Shown piece after piece: positions 43,803 to 53,152 of a stretch of 64,000 nt of DNA. Made by a program: the position numbers and the translations under genes. The first letter of the stretch is position 1. Each line of letters starts with the position of its first letter. The DNA is from Bacillus halotolerans. Lineage in GTDB: Bacteria; Bacillota; Bacilli; Bacillales; Bacillaceae. Under the pieces are notes generated by a model. The model was given only the letters and a program-made list of their open reading frames with translations. It searched no databases and was not told the origin of the DNA. The stretch is taken from the NCBI RefSeq assembly GCF_001517105.1, contig NZ_LPVF01000009.1:117742-181741 (forward strand), given 5' to 3'.

Positions 43803-44638
43803 TATTTTCCTCCTAATTTCCCTACTACAATAGATCTCATTTTTTCAACATCAGGCTCATGTCCCGTCCACAAGCGGAAAGACAATGCCGCCTGCTCAAC
43901 AAACATGCCGACTCCATCCAGTGTTTTCAGACCTTTTTGCTTCGCTTCTTTTAATAGTGAAGTCTGAATCGGATTATACACGATATCGCAAACAACCGCA
44001 CTGCTTGCAGCACGCTGCAATGAAAGCGGAATATCTTCCACGTTTGGATACATGCCTACAGATGTTGTATGGATCATTACATCATACTGCTCAAGCCGTT
44101 CTTCTGCTTCTTTTATGCTTAACACTTCTGCATTGCGGAACGAGGGAGCAGATTCTGCGAGCTGTTTGGCTTTTTCTATCGTTCGGTTGCAAATATCAAA
44201 CTTTTCCGGATTGTCGCGGACGATCGTTGTAAAAATCGCTCTGGCTGCCCCGCCCGCGCCGATCATTAAGAAAGACAGTTCGGAGATTGGTTTGTCCAAA
44301 ATTCTCATTAAAGATTTCACAAAGCCTTCTCCATCTGTATTATATCCGACAAGCTTGTCTCCTTCTCTTCTGACAGTGTTAACGGCACCAAGCACTTTTG
44401 CGCTCTCATCAATATGATCGAGATGATCCATGATGGAAACCTTGTGCGGAACAGTCACATTGATGCCTTGTACACCAAGAGCTCTTATCCCTTTTACCGC
44501 ATCTTCCAGACTATTCTCTTCCACCTTAAATGCATGGTAGTGTCCGTCCAAACCAAGATCCTTCAAAGCCGCGTTATGGATATCCGGTGACATGGAATGC
44601 GCAATCGGATTTCCGATAACCCCGTACAGCTTCTTCAT
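43802..44638 (-). CDS. aroE: Shikimate dehydrogenase
   Basis: 278 residues (B. subtilis name aroD). The substrate-binding N-terminus LYGVIGNPIAHSMSPDIHNAA, the catalytic lysine in NVTVPHK, the NADP loop MIGAGGAARAI and the C-terminal DGVGMFVEQAALSF are present. It reduces 3-dehydroshikimate in aromatic amino acid synthesis. It sits between yqeH and yqeI. Confidence 0.96.
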   Translation of the reverse strand: MKKLYGVIGNPIAHSMSPDIHNAALKDLGLDGHYHAFKVEENSLEDAVKGIRALGVQGINVTVPHKVSIMDHLDHIDESAKVLGAVNTVRREGDKLVGYNTDGEGFVKSLMRILDKPISELSFLMIGAGGAARAIFTTIVRDNPEKFDICNRTIEKAKQLAESAPSFRNAEVLSIKEAEERLEQYDVMIHTTSVGMYPNVEDIPLSLQRAASSAVVCDIVYNPIQTSLLKEAKQKGLKTLDGVGMFVEQAALSFRLWTGHEPDVEKMRSIVVGKLGGK

Positions 44639-44656
44639 ACTCCTCTCCCCTTTTTG

Positions 44657-45757
44657 TTAAATTAATGAGCGCCGAACAAATACGTGAACGCCTTTTGGCG
44701 CATAAGCCGTTATTTTTTTATTCGCGTCATGCACCGTTACCCAGCCTAACCCAGAGAAAACGATATCTGTCTTTTGCTCTTTCATCGTAAACGTATGGGC
44801 AACCAGCTCCGGAAACTCATCCATATCATCTTTTTCCGGCGGTGTGAGCAATTCTCCTGCGTGCTTTTCATAAAGCGCGTCTGCATTTTCCAGTTTCGTT
44901 CTGTGAATCATTAATTCATTCGGCATATAGCAGACAAAGGCAGCTCTTTCACCTGAAACATAATCAAACCTTGCCAGTCCGCCGAAATACAGCGTTTGCT
45001 GATCGTTTAGCTGGAATGTGCGCGGCTTCAGTTCCTTTTTGGGCGAGAGTACTTTTAAATCCTTTTTGTTTACATAGTGCGCCATTTGATGGTGATTGAT
45101 GATTCCCGGTGTATCATAAAGCGCAGAGCCGTCATCTAACGGAATTTCAATAGCATCAAGAGTTGTGCCCGGGAATTGGGATGTCGTGATAATGTTGTCT
45201 TCACCTGACACTTCTTTAATAATCCGGTTAATGAACGTTGATTTTCCTACATTGGTACAGCCGACAACGTAAACATCCTTGCCGTTACGGTAATGCTCAA
45301 TCGCATCAATGACTTCTCTGATTCCCTGGCCGCGTCCCGCACTGACCAAAAATACGTCAATCGGTTTTAAGCCAAGCTCTTTCGCCTCGCGCTTCATCCA
45401 CTGGATCAGCCGTTCTCTTTTGAGCGATTTAGGCAGAATATCCGCCTTGTTTCCGACTAACAATATAGGATTGCCTCCGACTAAGCGCTGCAATCCATTA
45501 ATCCAGCTGCCGTTAAAATCAAAAATATCAACAATTTTAACAACGAGAGAATCCGTTTCTCCAATTCCATGGAGGATGTTTAAAAAGTCATCATCCGTTA
45601 AGGAAACGTCTTGTATTTCATTGTAGTTTTTCAGTCTGAAGCAGCGCTGGCAAATTACACTTTCTTTAGAAAGCGAAGCCGGCGGCGCGTATCCCAGACC
45701 ATTTTTGTCTTCGGTTTGGATTGTGACTCCGCAGCCGATACAAACAACCTTTTCCAT
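44657..45757 (-). CDS. yqeH: Circularly permuted ribosome-assembly GTPase YqeH
   Basis: 366 residues from ATG 45757 (MEKVVCIGCGVTIQTEDK). An N-terminal zinc finger (CxGC...CQRC) leads into a permuted G domain in which NKADIL (G4) precedes GCTNVGKSTFIN (G1) and DTPGI (G3). It is needed for 30S biogenesis and 16S rRNA maturation. It follows yqeG by 2 bases, so the two are translationally linked. Confidence 0.96.
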   Translation of the reverse strand: MEKVVCIGCGVTIQTEDKNGLGYAPPASLSKESVICQRCFRLKNYNEIQDVSLTDDDFLNILHGIGETDSLVVKIVDIFDFNGSWINGLQRLVGGNPILLVGNKADILPKSLKRERLIQWMKREAKELGLKPIDVFLVSAGRGQGIREVIDAIEHYRNGKDVYVVGCTNVGKSTFINRIIKEVSGEDNIITTSQFPGTTLDAIEIPLDDGSALYDTPGIINHHQMAHYVNKKDLKVLSPKKELKPRTFQLNDQQTLYFGGLARFDYVSGERAAFVCYMPNELMIHRTKLENADALYEKHAGELLTPPEKDDMDEFPELVAHTFTMKEQKTDIVFSGLGWVTVHDANKKITAYAPKGVHVFVRRSLI

Positions 45758-45759
45758 TC

Positions 45760-46278
45760 TTACTCCTCCCACTGAATGTGCCCTTTTCGTTTGAGAGCAC
45801 TCAGTATTCTGCGTTCGACCTGGCGGTTAAAGCGCGTAATAAAGCCATCCGAGGAAGCGACAGGCACGACCAGGATCGTATGGTAGCCGTTACGGTTCCC
45901 GCCGAGTACATCAGTCAGCAGCTGGTCTCCGATGACAACACAGTCCTCTTTTTTCAGCTCCATATTGCGCACTGCTCTATTAAAGGCTTTGCCCATCGGT
46001 TTTCTTGCTTTATAGATGAATGGTATGCCGAGCGGTTCCGAGAAAAGTTTTACTCTTCGCTCATTATTATTAGAGACAATCGTCACTTTAATGCCGTGCT
46101 CTTTCATTTCTTCAAACCACTCGATCAATCGCGGCGTCGCGTTTGGTCTGTCCCATTCAACAAGTGTATTATCCAGGTCAGTGATAATTCCTTTTACATT
46201 TCGTTCCTTTAATTTTTCAGGTGTAATATGAAAAATATTTTTAACAAACTCGTCAGGTAAAAAAAACTTTTTTAACAA
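45760..46278 (-). CDS. yqeG: HAD-superfamily phosphatase YqeG
   Basis: 172 residues from TTG 46278 (MLKKFFLPDEFVKNIF); a GTG three codons upstream is in contact with the ribosome site and less likely. HAD motifs are DLDNTLVEW (I), IVSNN (II) and VIGDQLLTDVLGGN (IV). Its substrate is unknown; homologues in plants act on phosphatidylglycerol phosphate. First gene of the yqeG-yqeH-aroE-yqeI-nadD-yqeK-rsfS-yqeM series. Spo0A-type boxes lie upstream. Confidence 0.92.
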   Translation of the reverse strand: MLKKFFLPDEFVKNIFHITPEKLKERNVKGIITDLDNTLVEWDRPNATPRLIEWFEEMKEHGIKVTIVSNNNERRVKLFSEPLGIPFIYKARKPMGKAFNRAVRNMELKKEDCVVIGDQLLTDVLGGNRNGYHTILVVPVASSDGFITRFNRQVERRILSALKRKGHIQWEE

Positions 46279-46315
46279 AACCCGCACCCTTCCCTTTTCT
46301 TTCTCTTAAAATTCA

Positions 46316-46371
46316 TGTCGAAAAAAATCGAACTTGCGCTTAAAGAAAAACTGAGCAAAAAAATTTCGACA
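46316..46371. promoter_or_regulatory. Pair of inverted Spo0A-type boxes between yqeG and sda
   Basis: TGTCGAA at 46316-46322 and its inverse TTCGACA at 46365-46371 match the core of the Spo0A box. They lie 38 to 93 bases upstream of yqeG. Confidence 0.45.
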
Positions 46372-46393
46372 AAAATTGGGTTTCTTCACCAGG

Positions 46394-46493
46394 TGTGGAT
46401 AAATTTACACACACTATCCACTCTTATTACATCACTCTTTTGACAAATTATAAACACGATACTCACAAGTTATCCACTTTTTGGTGTGGATAA
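46394..46493. promoter_or_regulatory. sda: DnaA-box cluster upstream of sda
   Basis: Perfect matches to TTATCCACA (in inverse form) lie at 46394-46402 and 46485-46493. A one-mismatch box TTATCCACT is at 46470-46478 and a two-mismatch box at 46414-46422. In B. subtilis DnaA activates sda from such boxes, so that sporulation is blocked while replication is active or disturbed. Confidence 0.88.
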
Positions 46494-46555
46494 CAGAACG
46501 ATTGTTCTTATATGCAATTCATGGTAGATTAAAGATAATCTTCAGCTTCAGATGA

Positions 46556-46780
<225 letters not shown>

Positions 46781-46876
46781 TAGGAATTTGTCTATTTTTT
46801 CCGGGCGTATTTCCTTTTTTTACTCAGATGACTGATATTATATCACTTCAGTTACGCGCTTTACTACTGTTTTCAG

Positions 46877-46908
46877 CAAAAAACACCCCTAAAAAGAGGT
46901 GTTTTCAG
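46877..46908 (-). terminator. Terminator after the YjcZ-like small gene
   Basis: AAAACACCTCTTTTTAGGGGTGTTTTTT on the minus strand: stem AAACACC/GGTGTTT followed by Ts. It lies 10 bases beyond the stop of the small gene at 46918-47052. Confidence 0.75.
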
Positions 46909-46917
46909 GGCTGGATT

Positions 46918-47052
46918 TCATGTGAACCAATACACTCCGCCCACAATCAGGAGAACAACAATCAAAACAACGATAAAAGCGTATCCGTATGCTCTGCTTG
47001 CGCCATATGGCCAGCCGCCGAAAGGATACGTGTATAAATAACCGCTGTACAT
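46918..47052 (-). CDS. Small YjcZ-like hydrophobic protein
   Basis: 44 residues, starting MYSGYLYTYPFGGWPYG and ending in a hydrophobic helix (about 23-43, YGYAFIVVLIVVLLIVGG). A perfect AAGGAGG ribosome site precedes the ATG by 10 bases and a terminator follows, so it is very likely a real gene. The Gly/Tyr-rich start with a C-terminal IVVLIVVLLIVGG stretch resembles the YjcZ family of small sporulation-associated membrane proteins. That assignment is by pattern only. Confidence 0.72.
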   Translation of the reverse strand: MYSGYLYTYPFGGWPYGASRAYGYAFIVVLIVVLLIVGGVYWFT

Positions 47053-47129
47053 GTGAAGCGCGCCTCCTTAAAAATGTTTCTATAACAGCCTATGTAGGAG
47101 AAATAAAACGGCTTAGGCCTTTGTCCGGA

Positions 47130-47861
47130 TCAGCGCTTCAGGACCTGCCCATCTTGTATTCCTTCATAAACTACCCTTGCCCCTTTAGGTGTCATATGAT
47201 TGCCAGAAGGATCTATCAAGCCGGATTGGATAAGTGCTTCATCAGTAGCTTTTCCGCCGTCTGCTTCTATAAAGTGCTTCCAGTTGTCTACGAGAGGCAC
47301 ATTCATATGTTTCGCGACATCTCTTGTAATATCATTGTATGAGTTATGCCACTTTCTCGCCCCGCCTTTTGATTCAAAAGCAGCCGCTTTATACCTGGAA
47401 TAGTAAAAGAGGTGACGCTTCCCGTTTCCTTCAATAATAGGGATACACGTCATTAAAACAGGCTTGATGCCGTGTTTTCTGCTTTCTTTTATAAAGTAAA
47501 CCAGATTCTCTCTGAAACGCAGCTTTGACACTCTTGGCTTTCCTTCAGCCAGAATCCCAGCGTCATTAGTGCCAAACATAATAAAAAGATGCTTAGGTTT
47601 TTGATCGAGTACATCTGTTTGAAACCGTAAACGGGCATCTTCAGTCGTTTGTCCTCCAATTCCTGCGTTGAGAATATCAAGATTCCCGCGTTCAGCCGTT
47701 TTTAATACATTGACCCACTGCTGCGCTTTTGGATAGTCACGATAATCCCAATTAGAGCCGCGTGTATTGCTGTCACCAAACGCTACCACGTCTTCGTATC
47801 CTTTTCCTTCACATCCTGCTGTAACGAACAGCAGAAGGAAAAGGATGAACATATACTTCAT
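47130..47861 (-). CDS. yqeF: SGNH/GDSL esterase-like lipoprotein YqeF
   Basis: 243 residues. A lipoprotein signal (MKYMFILFLLLFVTAGC, lipidated Cys 17) is followed by an SGNH hydrolase domain: GDSN with Ser 31 (block I), IMFGTND (block III) and a C-terminal DPSGNHMTPKG with the likely catalytic Asp and His. It is predicted to be a membrane-anchored esterase or lipase facing outwards. The substrate is unknown. Monocistronic. Confidence 0.9.
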   Translation of the reverse strand: MKYMFILFLLLFVTAGCEGKGYEDVVAFGDSNTRGSNWDYRDYPKAQQWVNVLKTAERGNLDILNAGIGGQTTEDARLRFQTDVLDQKPKHLFIMFGTNDAGILAEGKPRVSKLRFRENLVYFIKESRKHGIKPVLMTCIPIIEGNGKRHLFYYSRYKAAAFESKGGARKWHNSYNDITRDVAKHMNVPLVDNWKHFIEADGGKATDEALIQSGLIDPSGNHMTPKGARVVYEGIQDGQVLKR

Positions 47862-48107
47862 CTTTACACCCCCAAAAGCTTCATCTTTATGTTATACCTC
47901 TGTTCTGTTTCATTCAACGCAGAGTTTTTTCGTTATAGCGTTCTCTCTATTGTTAACGTGTCCCTCTCAACTAAAATCATTCTGTTTCCAGTAAGGGGTG
48001 AGATATCTATTTCAGTTCCCGTCTTTTTCTGTGAAAAAACACTTCAGAGAGTTGAATGCAATAACCTGCTTCCGCCAGAGGAAACAGGCTATTGATTATC
48101 TCTGCAT

Positions 48108-48860
48108 TTATTTTAATTTCGCTTTAAGCTTGGCCTTTGTTTTTGGTCCGTAAATACCATCAGCTTTTAATCCATTCATCAGCTGAAAACGTTTCACGGC
48201 ATTTGCTGTTTTCGGTCCATAAATGCCGTCAATACCGTTATTCTTCGCGCCTTTATCGGGGTAAAAATGAAGGGCGGCTAAAGCCTTTTGCAGCTGAAGA
48301 ACTTTAGTGCCTTTTCTATAAGGCGCAGTGAGTTTTATTACTCCTGATGGCAGAGGATAAGATTTGGGTGATTCTTTAGATGGCGTATCAGAGGAAGAAA
48401 TTCCGTTTTTGAAAGCACTCCATTGATGTAAGAGTTTGCGGGGACATTCTTTTCCAGACCATTTTTTGTGGGGAACAACACGATCCAGCGAAATATTATG
48501 ATCCTTCATTAATTTTTTGATCAGCCACTGCGCATTAGCTACTGCTTTGTCAAAATCGCCGTCTGCATTTTCACAGATTTCAATCCCGATTGATTTGCGA
48601 TTCCCTGTCCCATTGATGCCGTCGCCAGCATGCCACCCGTTTTCAGTAAGAGGAAGATGCTGATAGATGTCTGAATCGTCTACTGTAAAATGCCAGCTGA
48701 CAGATGTACTTGGGTTTTTCACATAATCAGCGTGCATTTTCGCATCGGCACCTTTGGCGGTATTTGCTGTATTGTGCACCGTAATATATGCAGGTGTCAT
48801 CGCATAGCCGGGACGGTTATCGTTTGATTCTGGTATAAAATCCTTTTTTATCGCTACCAT
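48108..48860 (-). CDS. cwlH: N-acetylmuramoyl-L-alanine amidase CwlH
   Basis: 250 residues: an Amidase_2 domain with metal ligands in YITVHNTANTAKG and VVPHKKWSGKECPR, then a peptidoglycan-binding domain 1 repeat (LQLQKALAALHFYPDKGAKN...NAVKRFQ...) at the C-terminus. No signal peptide is visible, as for mother-cell lytic amidases. CwlH acts with CwlC in mother-cell lysis at the end of sporulation, which fits its place near sigK. Confidence 0.94.
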   Translation of the reverse strand: MVAIKKDFIPESNDNRPGYAMTPAYITVHNTANTAKGADAKMHADYVKNPSTSVSWHFTVDDSDIYQHLPLTENGWHAGDGINGTGNRKSIGIEICENADGDFDKAVANAQWLIKKLMKDHNISLDRVVPHKKWSGKECPRKLLHQWSAFKNGISSSDTPSKESPKSYPLPSGVIKLTAPYRKGTKVLQLQKALAALHFYPDKGAKNNGIDGIYGPKTANAVKRFQLMNGLKADGIYGPKTKAKLKAKLK

Positions 48861-49054
48861 TTCTATCCCTCCCTACTATTAAAGAATGCAGCAACAAGAG
48901 AAATGGACAGCCTATTTTACTAGATAAAAAAGAATTGTATTTCCCCCCACTAATATTACAGTTGAACCACCGAAACGGTACAAGTTATACTAACGTAGAT
49001 GCCGGAGATTCTGCCTCATGACATCGCCGCAAGTGTTGGGAGTGGATAATTGAA

Positions 49055-49681
49055 ATGTTAAAAAAGACTTTAGGTATAATCTTGATCATCGCCGTAATTG
49101 CAGTCGGGTTTTATCAGAAAGAAGCTTGGCTTGATGCTATAAAAGCAGGCGGATTGATCTCCGTTTTATGTAGTATGCTGCTGATAGCCGCCGACGTCTT
49201 TTTCCCGATTGTGCCGTTTGCAATCATTGCAGCTTTAAATGGCGCTGTGTTCGGAATTGCAAATGGTGTTTGGATTACACTGTCCGGTTCAATGCTCGGT
49301 ACAATATTGCTGTTTTTTCTCGCGAGGTACAGCTTTCGAGATTGGGCCAGAAAAAAAATAAAAGCTTATCCTGCTATACAAGGATACGAGGCTTCATTCG
49401 ATAAAAATGCGTTTACCGCTGTTTTATTGGGAAGGCTGATCCCTGTTATCCCTTCTCTAGTCATGAACGTTGTATGCGGACTAAGCAGTGTTCGGTGGCA
49501 TGTTTTTTTCTTCGCCTCTTTAATAGGAAAAATTCCAAACATTTTAGTTGTTACCATTGCCGGCGCCAATTTCTCCAGCAACAAATTGCTGTCTTTCAGT
49601 ATTTACGGGGCCTACGTTCTGATCTTGATGCTAATCATATATATAAAGTTTCCTCATCTGGTAAAAGCGTCAAAAAAATAA
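49055..49681 (+). CDS. yqeD: TVP38/DedA-like membrane protein YqeD
   Basis: 208 residues with about six hydrophobic segments and the SNARE-associated/VTT domain (TLSGSMLGTILLFFLARYSFRDW and FTAVLLGRLIPVIPSLVMNVVCGLS). VTT proteins act in lipid scrambling or transport. The specific role of YqeD is not known. ATG 49055 has GGGAGTGG upstream. It is convergent with yqeC across a shared terminator. Confidence 0.88.
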   Translation: MLKKTLGIILIIAVIAVGFYQKEAWLDAIKAGGLISVLCSMLLIAADVFFPIVPFAIIAALNGAVFGIANGVWITLSGSMLGTILLFFLARYSFRDWARKKIKAYPAIQGYEASFDKNAFTAVLLGRLIPVIPSLVMNVVCGLSSVRWHVFFFASLIGKIPNILVVTIAGANFSSNKLLSFSIYGAYVLILMLIIYIKFPHLVKASKK

Positions 49682-49712
49682 GGGCGGCCCGCTTCGCCCC
49701 CTTACTTTTTTT
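49680..49712. terminator. Terminator between yqeD and yqeC
   Basis: TAAGGGCGG...CGCCCCCTTA stem with a T7 run on the plus strand, just after yqeD. It overlaps the end of yqeC on the other strand. Confidence 0.75.
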
Positions 49713-50595
49713 CTGTTGCATGTCCTCCAAATTCATTACGGAGCGCAGCAACAACCTTTCCTGTAAACGTATCGTCTGTTAACGAACGGTATCTCATCAA
49801 GAGCGACATCGCGATCACCGGAGCTGCTGTCTGCAGATCTAGTGCCGTTTCCACTGTCCATTTCCCTTCCCCGGAGGAATGCATGACGCCTTTGATCTGA
49901 TCCAGCCTCGCGTCTTTAGAAAAAGCGCGCTCAGTCAGCCCCATAAGCCACGACCTTATGACAGAGCCATGATTCCATACCCTTGCAACTTTCTCATAGT
50001 CAAATTCAAACGGACTGTTTTCCAGCACTTCAAATCCTTCACCAATGGCAGCCATCATTCCGTACTCAATGCCATTATGAATCATTTTCAAAAAGTGGCC
50101 GCTGCCCGCTTCTCCGGCATATAAATATCCATTTTCAACAGCAGTATCCCGAAACAGCGGCTCCGCGATACGCCATGCTTCCGGGTCTCCTCCAACCATA
50201 TAACAAGCCCCGTGACGCGCTCCTTCCATTCCGCCCGAAGTTCCGGCGTCGAGATAATGAAGACCGGTTTCTTTCAATTGATTGTAGCGCCGTATCGATT
50301 CTTTATAATGAGAATTTCCAGCCTCAATGATAATATCCCCTTCGTTTAATAACGGTGCCACATCACTCAGTACAGCATCTACAACGCCATGCGGCACCAT
50401 CACCCACAAAATTCGCGGCGTATCTAATAAAGAAATCAATTCTTTTATATTTGTTGTCCCCTCAGCTCCATATGATATCAGTTCATCAACAGCCGCTTGA
50501 TTCACGTCATAACCGATTGCTTGATGATTGCGGTCGATCAATTGCTTTCCTATGTTTATGCCCATTTTCCCTAAGCCGATCAATCCTATTTTCAT
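49702..50595 (-). CDS. yqeC: 6-phosphogluconate dehydrogenase-like protein YqeC
   Basis: 297 residues from ATG 50595, with GGAGGAAC upstream. The NAD(P)-binding motif GLIGLGKMG, the substrate-loop signature DAGTSGGMEGARHGACYMVGG and KMIHNGIEYGMM with catalytic Lys are typical of the short, NAD-preferring 6-phosphogluconate dehydrogenases (about 300 residues against about 470 for Gnd). It probably makes ribulose 5-phosphate. Substrate and cofactor preference are inferred. Confidence 0.85.
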   Translation of the reverse strand: MKIGLIGLGKMGINIGKQLIDRNHQAIGYDVNQAAVDELISYGAEGTTNIKELISLLDTPRILWVMVPHGVVDAVLSDVAPLLNEGDIIIEAGNSHYKESIRRYNQLKETGLHYLDAGTSGGMEGARHGACYMVGGDPEAWRIAEPLFRDTAVENGYLYAGEAGSGHFLKMIHNGIEYGMMAAIGEGFEVLENSPFEFDYEKVARVWNHGSVIRSWLMGLTERAFSKDARLDQIKGVMHSSGEGKWTVETALDLQTAAPVIAMSLLMRYRSLTDDTFTGKVVAALRNEFGGHATEKK

Positions 50596-50915
50596 GTGAG
50601 TTCCTCCTGGTTGTCTAAACTCTAAAGCCATTACTCTTTATGTTCCCTGTGAACTGCTATGTGATACGTCCTGTTTTCTCAAATAAAAAACAAAAGCAGG
50701 CCGCGATCAGCAAGAGTCATTCCTTTTATCCCCAGTAACTTACTGCTCCGTGTCATATCGTTTCTGTATGAGCTTTATCATAAAGAAGGCTTGATAATCA
50801 TTTGGCGGCTTCATGTATGACAGCAAAAATCGCGGCAACATGCTTGATTTCCTCTCTATTTAAGTTAAAATATGGGAAGGGAATTCAACTTATTTCTAGC
50901 TAAGAAGGTGACAAC
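50596..50915 (+). other. Intergenic region with a candidate yqeB promoter
   Basis: About 320 bases between divergent yqeC and yqeB with no credible ORF. A candidate SigA promoter for yqeB is TTGATT (50844-50849), 16 bases, then TAAAAT (50866-50871). Nothing else is recognised. Confidence 0.35.
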
Positions 50916-51644
50916 TTGCAGGATCAAACACAAACGATCATTGGAATGACGAAAACCGCGAAATGTTTATTATACGGTACACTTGCAATCATCGGTCTTC
51001 TCATTGGTTATTTTTTTCATCAGCTTGCGAAATGGGCATTATCCCTGCCGTGGATTCCATTAGAAGGCCCTCTTCGGCTTGTTACCTCTTTTTACGGATC
51101 ACCGGTTAAGTTTATCACCGCGCTGCTTGGCCTGATTGCCGGTATATGGTTCGCTCATTCAATCATGAAATTGCTATTAACTGTACAGATTACAAACGAC
51201 TCCGTAGCATTAATGAAAGGCAAGCATGTGCAAACGATCCACTCCGAAGACATTGCTCTGGTATTTATTGATCACAAACGGCTTGTCCTCTTAGGAACAG
51301 ACGGATATGAACTGGCCCGTGAAGAAATAGATGAAAAACCTAAAAACATTGAGCAGGCCTTTAAAAAGCATCATTACGTGTGGTCGGCTGAAGGTGACCC
51401 GTTTAAAGATAAATTTCGGCGATGGGTACCTGAATCACCCGATCTCTCTCCAAGCGCTCATGCTATATTGAAGGCTCGTCAGAAAGCACTGAAAGAAGAG
51501 GAAACAGACGACATTGAAGATTTCCGTCTTGAACTCGCAAAGATCGGAATTGTTGTACGTGAAGAAGGAACACGCCAGTATTGGCGAAAAGCAGAATCGT
51601 ATCCTCCTCAGGAGAATCAGCCTAGCGGCAAAATAGGATCATAG
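50916..51644 (+). CDS. yqeB: YqeB membrane protein
   Basis: About 242 residues with two N-terminal membrane helices (about 16-40 and 57-88) and a cytoplasmic C-terminal part rich in charged residues. It starts at TTG 50916 with AAGAAGGTGAC upstream. It is recognised as the yqeB family gene next to nucB. No enzymatic motif is seen and no function is known. Confidence 0.82.
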   Translation: MQDQTQTIIGMTKTAKCLLYGTLAIIGLLIGYFFHQLAKWALSLPWIPLEGPLRLVTSFYGSPVKFITALLGLIAGIWFAHSIMKLLLTVQITNDSVALMKGKHVQTIHSEDIALVFIDHKRLVLLGTDGYELAREEIDEKPKNIEQAFKKHHYVWSAEGDPFKDKFRRWVPESPDLSPSAHAILKARQKALKEEETDDIEDFRLELAKIGIVVREEGTRQYWRKAESYPPQENQPSGKIGS

Positions 51645-51678
51645 CAAAAGAGGCTCAGAATTGAGCCTCTTCTTTTAT
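51645..51678. terminator. Bidirectional terminator between yqeB and nucB
   Basis: AAAAGAGGCTCAGAATTGAGCCTCTTCTTTT: 10-base stem between convergent genes. Confidence 0.85.
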
Positions 51679-52109
51679 TACTGAACAATAAACAACACTT
51701 TGGTGCCATCCGGATAACTGCTCATTTGATTTCCTACCCATGAACCGGCGCCGCGATTATCAGAAGGCGTTACATATCGGACATCGGCTCCGGCGCCTCC
51801 TTCTTCACAAACTGCCATCGGCCATTCATCCCGATCGTAGCCAGGCTTCGTCGGAATTCCTTTTAATGACTCCTCCCGCCTTTTGTCCGCCCCCTCACGA
51901 TCAATTGTACATATATCAGAATGTCCTTCGGCAATCGCATCTTTTATATGATCCCCGGTTTCCGGATAACGAGACAACGGAAAGTATAAAATTTTGTCAT
52001 ATAAAGCAGCCCCCTTGACCTGTTGCGGAGCCGTCATATCCTTTCCCAACAAACAAAGAAAAACCGCTGCCGCCAGAAGAAGCATTGCCATCCATCTTTT
52101 CATCCTCAT
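51678..52109 (-). CDS. nucB: Secreted sporulation nuclease NucB
   Basis: 143 residues. A signal peptide ([17 protein letters not shown]) is followed by the small NucA/NucB nuclease domain with the conserved [14 protein letters not shown] motif and a C-terminal [15 protein letters not shown]. It is an extracellular DNase expressed in the mother cell and able to disperse biofilm DNA. It is adjacent and divergent to sigK, as in B. subtilis. Confidence 0.94.
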   Translation of the reverse strand: MRMKRWMAMLLLAAAVFLCLLGKDMTAPQQVKGAALYDKILYFPLSRYPETGDHIKDAIAEGHSDICTIDREGADKRREESLKGIPTKPGYDRDEWPMAVCEEGGAGADVRYVTPSDNRGAGSWVGNQMSSYPDGTKVLFIVQ

Positions 52110-52279
52110 CCCCCCATACGGTTTCGTTCATTTAAATGTATGGGGGCAGCGTAAAGATTATTTTAAAAAACAAAACCTAAGCTCTCCATTGAGAAATTTC
52201 CCGGTACAGACACAGACAGCCTTCCGATCACATACATTGACATATAGGCTTTTGCCTACATAATCATGTGGAGGTGACG

Positions 52280-53008
52280 ATGGTGACAGGTGTTTTCGCA
52301 GCGCTCGGTTTTGTAGTTAAAGAGCTTGTCTTTTTAGTATCTTACGTGAAAAACAATGCCTTTCCACAACCGCTCTCAAGCAGCGAGGAAAAAAAATACT
52401 TAGAGCTCATGGCTAAAGGGGATGAACATGCCAGAAACATGCTGATTGAGCATAATCTTCGCTTGGTCGCCCATATTGTAAAAAAGTTTGAAAATACAGG
52501 TGAAGACGCAGAGGACTTAATCTCCATCGGAACAATCGGGCTGATCAAAGGAATTGAAAGCTATTCCGCCGGAAAAGGGACAAAACTGGCGACGTATGCT
52601 GCACGGTGTATTGAAAATGAAATCCTCATGCATTTGCGTGCATTAAAAAAAACAAAAAAAGACGTCTCCCTTCATGATCCGATCGGGCAGGATAAGGAAG
52701 GGAATGAAATAAGCCTGATCGATGTCCTGAAATCAGAAAATGAAGACGTGATTGATACGATCCAGCTCAATATGGAGCTTGAAAAAGTGAAGCAATACAT
52801 TGACATTTTAGATGACCGTGAGAAGGAAGTGATTGTCGGGCGGTTTGGGCTTGATTTAAAGAAGGAAAAAACGCAGCGTGAGATTGCCAAAGAACTCGGT
52901 ATTTCGCGCAGCTATGTATCGCGGATTGAGAAACGGGCGCTGATGAAGATGTTTCATGAGTTTTATCGGGCGGAGAAGGAAAAGCGGAAGAAAGCGAAGG
53001 GGAAATAA
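52280..53008 (+). CDS. sigK: Sporulation sigma factor pro-SigK, uninterrupted gene
   Basis: 242 residues from ATG 52280 with GGAGGTGACG upstream. The N-terminal pro-sequence ([20 protein letters not shown]), removed by SpoIVFB, is followed by region 2 ([33 protein letters not shown]), region 3 and the region 4 helix-turn-helix ([21 protein letters not shown]). It controls late mother-cell genes. In strain 168 this gene is split by the 48-kb skin element at a 5-bp AATGA site. Here that sequence (52616-52620) lies in an unbroken frame at the expected codon, about 113. Confidence 0.97.
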   Translation: MVTGVFAALGFVVKELVFLVSYVKNNAFPQPLSSSEEKKYLELMAKGDEHARNMLIEHNLRLVAHIVKKFENTGEDAEDLISIGTIGLIKGIESYSAGKGTKLATYAARCIENEILMHLRALKKTKKDVSLHDPIGQDKEGNEISLIDVLKSENEDVIDTIQLNMELEKVKQYIDILDDREKEVIVGRFGLDLKKEKTQREIAKELGISRSYVSRIEKRALMKMFHEFYRAEKEKRKKAKGK

Positions 53009-53014
53009 TTTAGC

Positions 53015-53046
53015 AAAGGCCGGATCGGACATTCCGGCTTTTCTAT
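53015..53046 (+). terminator. Terminator after sigK
   Basis: GCCGGA...TCCGGC stem with a short loop followed by TTTTCTAT, a few bases after the sigK stop. Confidence 0.7.
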
Positions 53047-53152
53047 ATTTTCACTAAAGTTTCTTTTAAAAGAAATAGAGAAAGAATAGATGAAAGAGTT
53101 ATGAAAAGCATTTTTTGCATACTAATAAGCTATATGAGAAAGACAATCTGGA

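Noticed and set aside
48062-48096. Inverted repeat before the cwlH stop as a terminator
   Set aside because: A stem can form, but no T run follows on either strand.
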